Source: Pectobacterium polonicum (GTDB taxonomy: Bacteria; Pseudomonadota; Gammaproteobacteria; Enterobacterales; Enterobacteriaceae). From it: 64,000 nucleotides of DNA. The position numbers and the translations under genes were made by a program. Under the pieces are notes generated by a model, which searched no databases, had not been told where the DNA came from, and was given only the letters and a program-made list of their open reading frames with translations. Location of the stretch: the NCBI RefSeq assembly GCF_005497185.1, contig NZ_RJTN01000007.1:100940-164939 (forward strand), given 5' to 3'. Below are positions 16,955-25,169 of the stretch, in pieces (positions within the stretch are counted from its first letter, which is position 1; every line of letters starts with the position of its first letter).

Positions 16955-19515
16955 CGGGCTGACCCCTTCTCGGTTTCGTACCATGACAGGAGTTCGTTTT
17001 CCGCCAGCTGTTGTTGCAGCTGTTGATTTAACTGCATCGTCTGTAGCATCTCCCGCTCCGTGAAATCCGCTTGCCAAAGGTGCATGTCCGGCTCGGAGAA
17101 ACCGCATTGCTCGGCAATATAGCTCGCTAACGTCGCATTCTGCTTCGGGGTAAGTTGGCTGAAGGCAAAGCGCAGGTCGGGCAACACATGCAGGAAACGG
17201 TCGTCATCCCACTGCGAAATCAGCGTATTTAGTTTATCGGCCAAGCGCGGGGTCTTGATGATTAGCTCAGGAGCCGCACGCATTAACCCCACAAAATAGC
17301 GCACCGCTTGTTCAGGATCGCTCCCCTGACTAAAGACGCACGATAGGTTGTCATCAAGGGCGTGCTCATCAATGTCACCACCGAGATAACGCAGCGCATC
17401 AACCGCCCCTTTTAATAACGGCACGTCCTTTAACGCTGGGGCGATCTGCTGCAATTGGGGGTAAAAATCACGGCTGGCGGTACTGGAAGGGTCGATCGTA
17501 GGCATAAACTCAATCAACTCACGCAAGCCAAGCAGTGCCGTAAAATGCGTTTCCTGCTGGGATTCATCGCCTGCCGTGATGGTCGGTAAACAAAACAGCG
17601 CCTGTGGAACCAGTTTAAGCAAGAGTTGCGTTAATTCAGGCTGATGGCGTAAGCCAAGAAAATCACGCCCACGCCAGAGATGAATCAGACGATGCCCGCA
17701 TTCAACGAGTGAATCTAAGCGGAAATCGTTGTGTATATCATCATGTAATAAACGAAATAGCCCGGCTAAACGCGACTGTAGCCCTAATAGCGCTGCCTGA
17801 ATCAGCACATGCACCGCATTTTTACTCGACCGATTCTGCCCCTGTTCCTCTAACTGCTTTTCCAGATAGACTAATTTATCGATAGCAATCGCTTCGAGCT
17901 GGCTTCCTTTCTCCGAGAGCGCAATCAATCGCCCTTCGGTCGAGGGAGTCCACGCATAGTGCCACTCTTCAAATAGCAGATCGAGATGATGACCGCCCAA
18001 AAAATCAGGGCCGTTACTGCGCGTCGCGAAGCCGACTTCAAGGAAGCTCAGCAGATGGAGAAAACGGCTACGTGCGCGATGCTGCGGGTTGCGATAGATA
18101 TCCAGGCGGCTTAGTTTGACGAGCGTGTCATCGAGTTTAAAACGATGATATTTCGCTAACCGATAGGTTTCAGCAACCAGCGGTGGCGTCGCACTGCCTG
18201 CCGGAATTTGTCCTAGCGTATGACCAGAAAATGTTTTTTGAATCTCAAGCCACAGTTCACTCTGCGCATCATCAATACTGCCTTTGATAAAACTACTCTG
18301 TAGCCCATCCAGCAGATCGTAACGACCAGGGCCGTCATGCCCGCGCAATGCCGCAAGCTGAACACACTGCTCTACCGCATTTTTTACCGTGATATAGCTG
18401 GGGGGATCGTCAAACGCTTTAGCCCGGAGCATGCTGGCAACCTCAGACAAAAAACGCATCCCCATGTTATTGCGGTATTCCTGAGTCGTGAGCGGCGGCA
18501 ACGCCTTTTCCGCCCGCCGATCGCCCCGCTGCGTCATAAGCATTTGCCAGCTTCGCTGGTAGTAAGCTGGCGCAGGCATGCCGGAGGCATAGCCATTGAG
18601 CGCATCTAATCTGTCAAAGCTATAGCGAATCAGCCACGCACTATCTTTTTCTGCCTGTTTAAGCTGTTTTTGGTACTGCTTTTGCGCGGCATCCGTGAAG
18701 GCATTGAGTGATTTACCATCGTGAGACAGCCCTTCGAGCAGCGCCAGAGAATGAAAACCCCCGGTCACCACCAGAACTTTCCCCGTTGGATTTTCAGCTC
18801 GAACCTGCATGATAGCAGCAAGCATATGCGCCTCACGCTGCGCAGAACCCTCTGCCTCCAAAACCTGAGGCTCATAATCCAGTCGCGCCAACGCACACCA
18901 GACCAGCGTGTCGCGGAACAGCGCTTGCCAGTCGCTCAGCGCCTCAATCGAGCGCAATTCGAATAAATGCTCCCATAAATCATCGTGATCGCGGCAGTAG
19001 CATTTCTTGGCGAGTGCCGAAATAAACTGGCTGTGGGCGAGATAGCGTTCTGCTTGCAGGCTTTGGCTAACATCATCCTGCCGTTCCTCAATCGCGATTT
19101 GCTCAACCCACGGCAAATCAATAAAGCGCAATGCCGCACCGTGTTGATGCCCGGCGTGCAGAGCCACCCATTCCGGCGAGTAGTCACAAAAAGGGAAAAA
19201 AGCGCTACGCGTAGCCGTTTGCGGCGCGTCACCGTCTTGCGGCTCACGGGATTGAACGTCGGCCTGTCCCATCACCGCGATAGGGGGCTTCGCGTCAGGG
19301 TGAAGCAAATCAGGCAACAGGTGATTAAAACTGACCGGTGCCTCGATCAGGATGTGATCGGGATGGATATCTTCAATCAATGACAACAGGCCATAGGCAC
19401 AAGCGGGGCTATGGTGGCGCACCGGCGCGAAATAGATCTGCTGCGACTGCAAAAAATCCCATGTTGCCAGCGCCTGTTTCATCCGTGCGGGCAGTACGAT
19501 GTTCGAGAGACTCAC
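16951..19515 (-). CDS. yehM: DUF5682 protein, YehM-like
   Basis: 854 aa. The conserved N-terminal region is YFAPVRHHSPACAYGLLSLIEDIHPDHILIEAPVSF-like (read as VRHHSPACAYGLLSLIED then ILIEAPVSFNHLLPDLL), followed by VLVVTGGFHSLAL around residue 250. This His/Glu-rich N-terminus recalls TraB/PrgY- or ChaN-like folds, but I cannot assign a catalytic role. The C-terminal 500 residues are helical. It is upstream of and coupled to yehP. A repeat-bearing gap of 166 nt separates it from yehL. It is about 100 residues longer than I recall for the E. coli protein. Confidence 0.82.
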   Translation of the reverse strand: MSLSNIVLPARMKQALATWDFLQSQQIYFAPVRHHSPACAYGLLSLIEDIHPDHILIEAPVSFNHLLPDLLHPDAKPPIAVMGQADVQSREPQDGDAPQTATRSAFFPFCDYSPEWVALHAGHQHGAALRFIDLPWVEQIAIEERQDDVSQSLQAERYLAHSQFISALAKKCYCRDHDDLWEHLFELRSIEALSDWQALFRDTLVWCALARLDYEPQVLEAEGSAQREAHMLAAIMQVRAENPTGKVLVVTGGFHSLALLEGLSHDGKSLNAFTDAAQKQYQKQLKQAEKDSAWLIRYSFDRLDALNGYASGMPAPAYYQRSWQMLMTQRGDRRAEKALPPLTTQEYRNNMGMRFLSEVASMLRAKAFDDPPSYITVKNAVEQCVQLAALRGHDGPGRYDLLDGLQSSFIKGSIDDAQSELWLEIQKTFSGHTLGQIPAGSATPPLVAETYRLAKYHRFKLDDTLVKLSRLDIYRNPQHRARSRFLHLLSFLEVGFATRSNGPDFLGGHHLDLLFEEWHYAWTPSTEGRLIALSEKGSQLEAIAIDKLVYLEKQLEEQGQNRSSKNAVHVLIQAALLGLQSRLAGLFRLLHDDIHNDFRLDSLVECGHRLIHLWRGRDFLGLRHQPELTQLLLKLVPQALFCLPTITAGDESQQETHFTALLGLRELIEFMPTIDPSSTASRDFYPQLQQIAPALKDVPLLKGAVDALRYLGGDIDEHALDDNLSCVFSQGSDPEQAVRYFVGLMRAAPELIIKTPRLADKLNTLISQWDDDRFLHVLPDLRFAFSQLTPKQNATLASYIAEQCGFSEPDMHLWQADFTEREMLQTMQLNQQLQQQLAENELLSWYETEKGSAR

Positions 19516-19571
19516 TGGCGCGTTTCCTCATGAAAAAGAGTCCGTGAAGTAATCAGTAACAATGGACTACA

Positions 19572-19674
19572 GCCTAATGCCGATCGTTTAAGAACCGAGA
19601 TACACGGAGAGACCACAGGGCGAGGTGTCCCTGTGTTTCTCCTAATATGGGGTTAAGAGTGACTAGCATTAGGC
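19572..19674. repeat. 103-bp inverted-repeat element inside the yeh operon
   Basis: Bounded by perfect 9-bp terminal inverted repeats GCCTAATGC / GCATTAGGC. Inside lies a strong hairpin GGAGA-CACAGGG / CCCTGTG-TCTCC (19606-19642). It contains no open frame and looks like a miniature repeat or MITE-like unit. Being in the yehL-yehM gap it is transcribed and could attenuate or stabilise the downstream message. Confidence 0.6.
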
Positions 19675-19681
19675 CACGGCC

Positions 19682-20791
19682 TTACTTCCAAAACTGTCGC
19701 GAGGCATCATAAAACGCTTTCCAGTCATCGCTGCTTTTTGCCCGTTCCCGCGCCACGTTATCCACGTAGTAACGCATACGTTTCGCATCGTCAGGGTTAT
19801 CTTTTAATACCACACCGATAATCTGGCGTGCGATGGCGCCCGCATTCAGCGTGTTGTCGCCCAGATAATGCGCCTCAAGCGCGGAGGCATAGGCAATATT
19901 GACGGCTTCCGCACTCGACATCACCGCATCCGGCGTTTTGATGCTGCCACCGTCGCGCGTATTGCCGGAGCGCAGTTCCTGAAATGTGGTCACCAGCAGT
20001 TCAATGACGCTCGGTGGTACGGTGACCAGCGCAGCCAGCTCGCCCAGTTCACGCGTGAGCTGCGTTTGAATCAGCTCGATCTCGAATTCAGGGTCTTGAA
20101 TCGGCCTCACGGTTTCAAAGTTAAAGCGCCGTTTTAATGCCGCTGACATTTCATGTACGCCGCGATCGCGCAAGTTCGCCGTGCCAATCAGGTTAAAACC
20201 GGGTTTGGCACTGATCCGTCCTTGTTCACCCATTTCAGGGATCATCAGCTGTTTTTCAGACATCAACGAAACCAGGACATCTTGTATTTCCGGCGGGCAG
20301 CGGGTGATTTCCTCAAAACGGACAATCCTGCCCTGCATCATCCCCTGATAGAGCGGTGAACCGATAAGCGCCCGCTCAGTGGGGCCTTCAGCAAGCAACA
20401 GCGCATAGTTCCATGAATACTTGATATGGTCTTCGGTCGTTCCCGCGGTGCCTTGAATCGTCAGGCCGGAATCACCCGAGATAGCCGCTGCAAACAGCTC
20501 AGACAGCATGGATTTTGCCGTGCCGGGTTCACCAACCAGCATCAATCCCTGTTTCCCCAGCAGCGTCACAATCGCACGATCGACCAGCGCATTATCACCA
20601 AAAAATTTTGCGGAAATCCCTAAGGCCTCGTCACCTAAAATAAACTGCCGCACCGCACGGGGTGAGCGCAGCCAGCCCTGCGGCTTAGGGTTATTTTCGT
20701 CCGCTTGAGTCAGGCGCACTAATTCATCCGCAAAGCGAATTTCAGCATGTTGACGCAGCACATTGCTGGCCGTCGAGGGGTGTTTTTCCAT
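19682..20791 (-). CDS. yehL: MoxR-like AAA+ ATPase, YehL-like
   Basis: 369 aa from the ATG at 20791; a GTG 7 codons upstream is possible but has no ribosome-binding site. Walker A is GEPGTAKSMLSELF. Walker B reads IVRFEEITRCPPEIQD, where the usual Asp-Glu pair is Glu-Glu. Sensor 1 is in FNLIGTANLRDRG, with an arginine-finger region LKRRFNFETV. It belongs to the MoxR/RavA branch of AAA+ ATPases. It is expected to work with the VWA protein YehP, hydrolysing ATP to remodel an unknown client. It is second in the block after yehI. Confidence 0.9.
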   Translation of the reverse strand: MEKHPSTASNVLRQHAEIRFADELVRLTQADENNPKPQGWLRSPRAVRQFILGDEALGISAKFFGDNALVDRAIVTLLGKQGLMLVGEPGTAKSMLSELFAAAISGDSGLTIQGTAGTTEDHIKYSWNYALLLAEGPTERALIGSPLYQGMMQGRIVRFEEITRCPPEIQDVLVSLMSEKQLMIPEMGEQGRISAKPGFNLIGTANLRDRGVHEMSAALKRRFNFETVRPIQDPEFEIELIQTQLTRELGELAALVTVPPSVIELLVTTFQELRSGNTRDGGSIKTPDAVMSSAEAVNIAYASALEAHYLGDNTLNAGAIARQIIGVVLKDNPDDAKRMRYYVDNVARERAKSSDDWKAFYDASRQFWK

Positions 20792-20860
20792 GTTCGTGTC
20801 TCTGTTCGCCACAAAATAATGAACGAAGCCGGCACAGTGTGTACCGGCTCCATAAGCGGA

Positions 20861-23800
20861 TTACCAAGGCGTTTTGTTTTCCCAGTCGGCATCGTATCCC
20901 GAGCAGGCCTGTGCGACTTTCAGATAATCGGCGTAGCTTTCTGCCAATAAGATGGGCGGAACGTCCCGCAATGTCAGATTATTGCGATCCCAGTAATTTT
21001 GCTGATTTTTCTCAAAGCTCAAATCAAACAATACCGCCGGAATATTTTCTTCTGGCACGTAGCTGCCGCTAAATCCAATATTCACGTACAAATCCAGGCT
21101 ACTGAAATGTTTGTAATAGTGGCTAAACGACCCGCCATCTTCCGCTGGCGCACGCTGGTATCCCATTTTGGTTAAGACGCCGCGCAGCGTGAACGTATCG
21201 GTCAACCACCCTTTTCTATCCTCAATTTCAACCTGTTTGAGATCGCGTTCTGGTACGGTATGTACCATCTGTGAGAATAAAAATGCCACTTTATAGTCGT
21301 TAAAATGCGCAAGCCAGGCTTCACGCGTCTCGTTATCGACAATGGCGGCATGCGCAAGCTGAATCATCGTGCCGTCCGATAATTCCACTTCATCATCTTC
21401 AAGATTAATTAAGCAGCCGTCATCCGTTGGCCTGAAGGTATTGAGCACGTGCTCCCCCTTTACTTCTTGCCACACTAAGCGCTCAATCAGCGGTCGCATC
21501 ACCGGATGAATCATGATGTACGTCTGCCAGTCCTCACTCGACCATTGGCGCTGGGCGCACATCGATTCATACAAACGTGCAGTTTGCAGGTCGATCACCT
21601 GCTTCAACTCTTTTTTACTCGACGAGAACAGCTTTTTCGCTTCTTTTATCTGCTCTTCATTATCCGTTTTACGTGCGGCAGGCAGGGCTTTAATTTCTTT
21701 CCCTTCTGGGTTCAGGAGCACCAAGCGTTGCTTACTGTCCATGCGAGCGGTAAAGGTCCTCTCGCCGTATTCCAGCACTAATGTTCCCGTCTCATCCATC
21801 CCAGCGGTGGGGATCGTGCGGTCAGCCAACTCGTCGGCAGTCCAGCCGTTACGTTCGGCAATCTCTTTGACTAATTCACGCGCCTTATCCTGAATCGCCG
21901 CCGTACGGTAGCGACGTGACAGTGAGAGTAATAATTGAATAATGAGCGGATCGTCACTCATCGCCATCGCGCTGATCATCGCTTCAATCTGTGAACGGCG
22001 CTGGTAATGATCGCGCATATAATTTCGTAATACCGAGACGGCAACATGGCCTTCAATATGGCTAGTCAACGCCAACATGCCTTTCTCACTGATTGCCGAG
22101 CCTAAATAGCGCCGCAAGACTTCCTGCTTTATTTCTTCTGTCGTCTGCTCCAGCGTGTAATTCGCATACTTTTGGTAATACTCAGGGTAGAGTTCAAGAT
22201 AACGTTGATAGTTTTTTAAACGTCCCGGTGCCTCTTTATGCGCTTCCAACATCGCTTCTTCCAGCGGTGGATTCTTCACATCCTGAGCAATAAACGTGTG
22301 TAAAATAAAATGACCGAGTTTCTGCTGGCTCTCTTTGGCTAATAAACCGACATAGCGCTGCAATAACGTATTACCCGCGGGCATTTTTAATTTTACCGCC
22401 AGGATTATCCACCATTTGATGATGTCAGTATCGACGGTCTTGCCGTTTTCCCATTTCAATGACGGTATCGCGTTATAATCAAACCAGCTCATGCTTGCAG
22501 GTGGGTTCGCCTTCAACCCTTTCAACGCCTCTTCATGCAATATTTTTTCGGATAAATAAGGCGAAATATCTTCACCAAACTGCTCTAATGCCGCCAGCAA
22601 TGCTGCACGAACCGTTTCTCTTTTCTCTTTTTTTAACAACGCATAGAGCGGAGCGATACTGTCTTTATTTTTTATACGCGCCAGCCATTCGATCGTTGTA
22701 ATACGGATTTCTTGTTTCGCGGAATGCAAACTTTCCTGTGCATTCACATGCACATTCGGCAACCTTTCCAGCAGCTTCTGCGCACTCACGCGGAAGGTTT
22801 TATTCTCGCCTAATGCCAGCTCCATAATACGTGGAATAAATTGTGCGGGGATAGCAGGGAATTTACTAAGTAACTCAAAAGCATGGCTTAATTCAAATTG
22901 ACTATATTGGCTTTTGCTCTTATTTGGCAACAGCCCCAATGCTTCGGCAATATACTCTGGATATTGGGAGAAAAAAGGCCACAGCTGTTCCGGTTTAGGG
23001 AAGAGTTTCACCCCATCGTTATAGGATTCTAAGCAGAGTGAAGCGACGATTCGTGCGGGCTCACGGCACCCCAACTTTTGCAACACGCCTTCAATCTGTC
23101 GTAACTCCAATGCGGCGACAACATGCGCTGGCGCTTCATTTTCTATTCGAGCGGTGCTTAGATTGAAGTTCGCATGTATGTTGCCAAAAATAACTCTCAT
23201 CGCATGATAAAAAGTAAATTCAGGAAGAGAACTAAGGCGATTCTTATACTTGATGATGTTGATATCTTCATTAGATAGTGGCTTCCCACTATTGCCCAGA
23301 TTCAGTCTATCAACCAAACCATGACAATGCTCAACACTGACGGAGTTTATTTTTTTATAATATTCTTGCGCCCACTTATATTTGTTCACACTCTGTTTGT
23401 TCTCTGCGATTTCTTTTTCTGCGCTTATTTTTGCTTTTTCCAGCATTTCAGCCAGATTTTCTACCAGAATAATTTTTGCACTTTCAGGCAATGGCGTATC
23501 GGCAAGTAGCGTTAGCTCAGGTAAATCAGGGAGTTCAATATCTTGTGCCGTATCAACAACGGCAAAACGTGTAATGGCACTTTCGATACTTTTTATCACC
23601 GCCTTACTTTTTTCCAACTGCAACGCATGTTCTAAAATGTCTTTATTTTCGCCCTGACGAGCAAAGAGGTCGGCAGCTTGAGATCGCTGTTTTGGCGTTC
23701 CGTTAAACAGGATATCACTCAGGTGTGTTTTGACATCGCTAGCAGGGAGAATGTTCAGCAGCGGTTCCGCTTCATTACGTATCGTTTTTCGCTGATCGAT

Positions 23801-24610
23801 AGCTGATTTAACAATCACATCCGAGAATAAAATACGTAATCCTTCACGATCGGATAAATATTTCAGGAATTGAATGAGACCCGGTGCAGAAAGTTTTTCC
23901 ACCAGTGTGGTACGGACAAATTGCGCATGTTCTTCGATATAGGTATGCAAATCAGGAAGTTCAAAGAAAATATTCAGTTGCGCACTATAATAGTCAGATA
24001 TTTCCGCCCTATCAAAGATCGCAAATAAAATAGACTCGCCCTGATCATGACTCTGCTCACTAACAAGCAGATCGGCAAGAAGCTGAATACGCCACCCCGT
24101 TCGGTGCGTTAATTTTAACGTCTCATTGGAGGTGCTTTTTAACGTCGTAGATAGCGCATCACACAGCAAGTAAATCATCCAGCTTGGCACTTCGCCCGTT
24201 ATAATTTTTATATTTTTATTTTGGCATGCCGCAGATAAAACTTTAGCGAAGCGTATAACTTGTTCATTGGTGAGTGCTTTACCTACCTCAGAATAGAGCT
24301 TATAGCGTGAATTTCTCGCTTGTCTTATTATTTTATTATATTCACTAGAGTTAAAACTATTATTTTGAACATACCACCAATCAACCGTACCGGGTTTATC
24401 CAAAAGTACCGTTACTTTATCGGAATCCAGCTGGTTTAAGGCATAAATCACCTCAGGTTCAGCGCCAGTCATAACATAATGGAACAATTTTTTTGGCAGC
24501 GTGTTATCAAGCTCTCCAAGCGGTAATAGAGACTCTTGCAACAATTTTTCCGTTGGTGAAACATCCTTATTACCAAAAAATGGCAAAAGATCAAAAAATT
24601 TCTTTATCAT
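20861..24610 (-). CDS. yehI: DUF4132 protein, YehI/MolR-like
   Basis: 1249 aa, the first gene of the block. Residues about 200-880 are alpha-helical with HEAT-like repeats (IRITTIEWLARIKNKDSIAPLYALLKKE-type units, e.g. RETVRAALLAALEQFGE). The C-terminal part, about 930-1249, is the DUF4132 region (GWTADELADRTIPTAGMDE, LEYGERTFTARMD, HPVMRPLIERLVWQE, VELSDGTMIQLAH). No catalytic motif is evident. The N-terminal 450 residues are more AT-rich and Lys/Asn/Ile-rich than the rest, which suggests a variable, possibly recently exchanged sensor half. It is likely the large scaffold or target-binding subunit of the system. Weak similarity to MolR does not imply molybdate regulation. Confidence 0.87.
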   Translation of the reverse strand: MIKKFFDLLPFFGNKDVSPTEKLLQESLLPLGELDNTLPKKLFHYVMTGAEPEVIYALNQLDSDKVTVLLDKPGTVDWWYVQNNSFNSSEYNKIIRQARNSRYKLYSEVGKALTNEQVIRFAKVLSAACQNKNIKIITGEVPSWMIYLLCDALSTTLKSTSNETLKLTHRTGWRIQLLADLLVSEQSHDQGESILFAIFDRAEISDYYSAQLNIFFELPDLHTYIEEHAQFVRTTLVEKLSAPGLIQFLKYLSDREGLRILFSDVIVKSAIDQRKTIRNEAEPLLNILPASDVKTHLSDILFNGTPKQRSQAADLFARQGENKDILEHALQLEKSKAVIKSIESAITRFAVVDTAQDIELPDLPELTLLADTPLPESAKIILVENLAEMLEKAKISAEKEIAENKQSVNKYKWAQEYYKKINSVSVEHCHGLVDRLNLGNSGKPLSNEDINIIKYKNRLSSLPEFTFYHAMRVIFGNIHANFNLSTARIENEAPAHVVAALELRQIEGVLQKLGCREPARIVASLCLESYNDGVKLFPKPEQLWPFFSQYPEYIAEALGLLPNKSKSQYSQFELSHAFELLSKFPAIPAQFIPRIMELALGENKTFRVSAQKLLERLPNVHVNAQESLHSAKQEIRITTIEWLARIKNKDSIAPLYALLKKEKRETVRAALLAALEQFGEDISPYLSEKILHEEALKGLKANPPASMSWFDYNAIPSLKWENGKTVDTDIIKWWIILAVKLKMPAGNTLLQRYVGLLAKESQQKLGHFILHTFIAQDVKNPPLEEAMLEAHKEAPGRLKNYQRYLELYPEYYQKYANYTLEQTTEEIKQEVLRRYLGSAISEKGMLALTSHIEGHVAVSVLRNYMRDHYQRRSQIEAMISAMAMSDDPLIIQLLLSLSRRYRTAAIQDKARELVKEIAERNGWTADELADRTIPTAGMDETGTLVLEYGERTFTARMDSKQRLVLLNPEGKEIKALPAARKTDNEEQIKEAKKLFSSSKKELKQVIDLQTARLYESMCAQRQWSSEDWQTYIMIHPVMRPLIERLVWQEVKGEHVLNTFRPTDDGCLINLEDDEVELSDGTMIQLAHAAIVDNETREAWLAHFNDYKVAFLFSQMVHTVPERDLKQVEIEDRKGWLTDTFTLRGVLTKMGYQRAPAEDGGSFSHYYKHFSSLDLYVNIGFSGSYVPEENIPAVLFDLSFEKNQQNYWDRNNLTLRDVPPILLAESYADYLKVAQACSGYDADWENKTPW

Positions 24611-24801
24611 GCCGACACCTAATTATGTATAGATAAACAGCAATTTTTTAACATGAATTGTGATTATTCTCAATTTTAAAATTCATATTTTTTCACCAAC
24701 ATTTATTTTGTTTATCATTACTTTTATAGCGAATAAAACCAATTAATCTAATTCTTATCCAAAATTTCAGGTGAAAATAGAATAGATTTAAAATAGCGCA
24801 A
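24611..24801. promoter_or_regulatory. AT-rich upstream region of yehI
   Basis: About 190 bp, very AT-rich, holding the presumptive yehI promoter on the minus strand. I cannot pick a single -35/-10 pair with confidence. Together with the adjacent ERIC element and the ppc promoter it makes up the 559-bp divergent gap between yehI and ppc. Confidence 0.35.
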
Positions 24802-24972
24802 TAGACCCCCTCAATAATTCGGGTAGCTTGTGCGAGGGTTGCTCTGACTCTCCCATTCACTGACCCCAGTACGCTTCTGGGGATGCGCTCAGTTACCGCG
24901 TTACGCGGCTCTAAACGGTCAACACATCGCGTGGTTCAGCACGCTAACGTTTTGCGAATTATTTAGGGTATA
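24802..24972 (-). repeat. Degenerate ERIC element, long form
   Basis: The right edge CGAATTATTTAGGGTATA is the reverse complement of the ERIC left terminus, and the neighbouring CGCTAACGTTTTGCG and CCGCGTTACGCGG match the long ERIC copy at 39877. The left part (AATAATTCGGGTAGCTTG) is diverged. About 171 bp, minus orientation, lying between yehI and ppc. The middle is poorly conserved, so the left boundary is approximate. Confidence 0.65.
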
Positions 24973-25070
24973 AGTTCACCTAATATCCACGCCGCTGTAA
25001 TTAAATTTCACAAATTGCCAAGTCCGCATCAATGCAAGTACAAAGAATAGGGAGAAGAAAGAATCGTCAA

Positions 25071-25100
25071 TTGACGAACCCGCCTTATCGTGGCTAGATG
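25071..25100 (+). promoter_or_regulatory. Possible sigma-70 promoter for ppc
   Basis: TTGACG (25071-25076) and TAGATG (25095-25100) separated by 18 bp, 70 nt before the ppc ATG. The -35 is good and the -10 is mediocre. Confidence 0.35.
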
Positions 25101-25169
25101 GAGGCAGTGCGTCAAAATATGTCAAGTGAAATAAACTTACAAAAATGGTAGGGATGGGTCAGGGTAACT

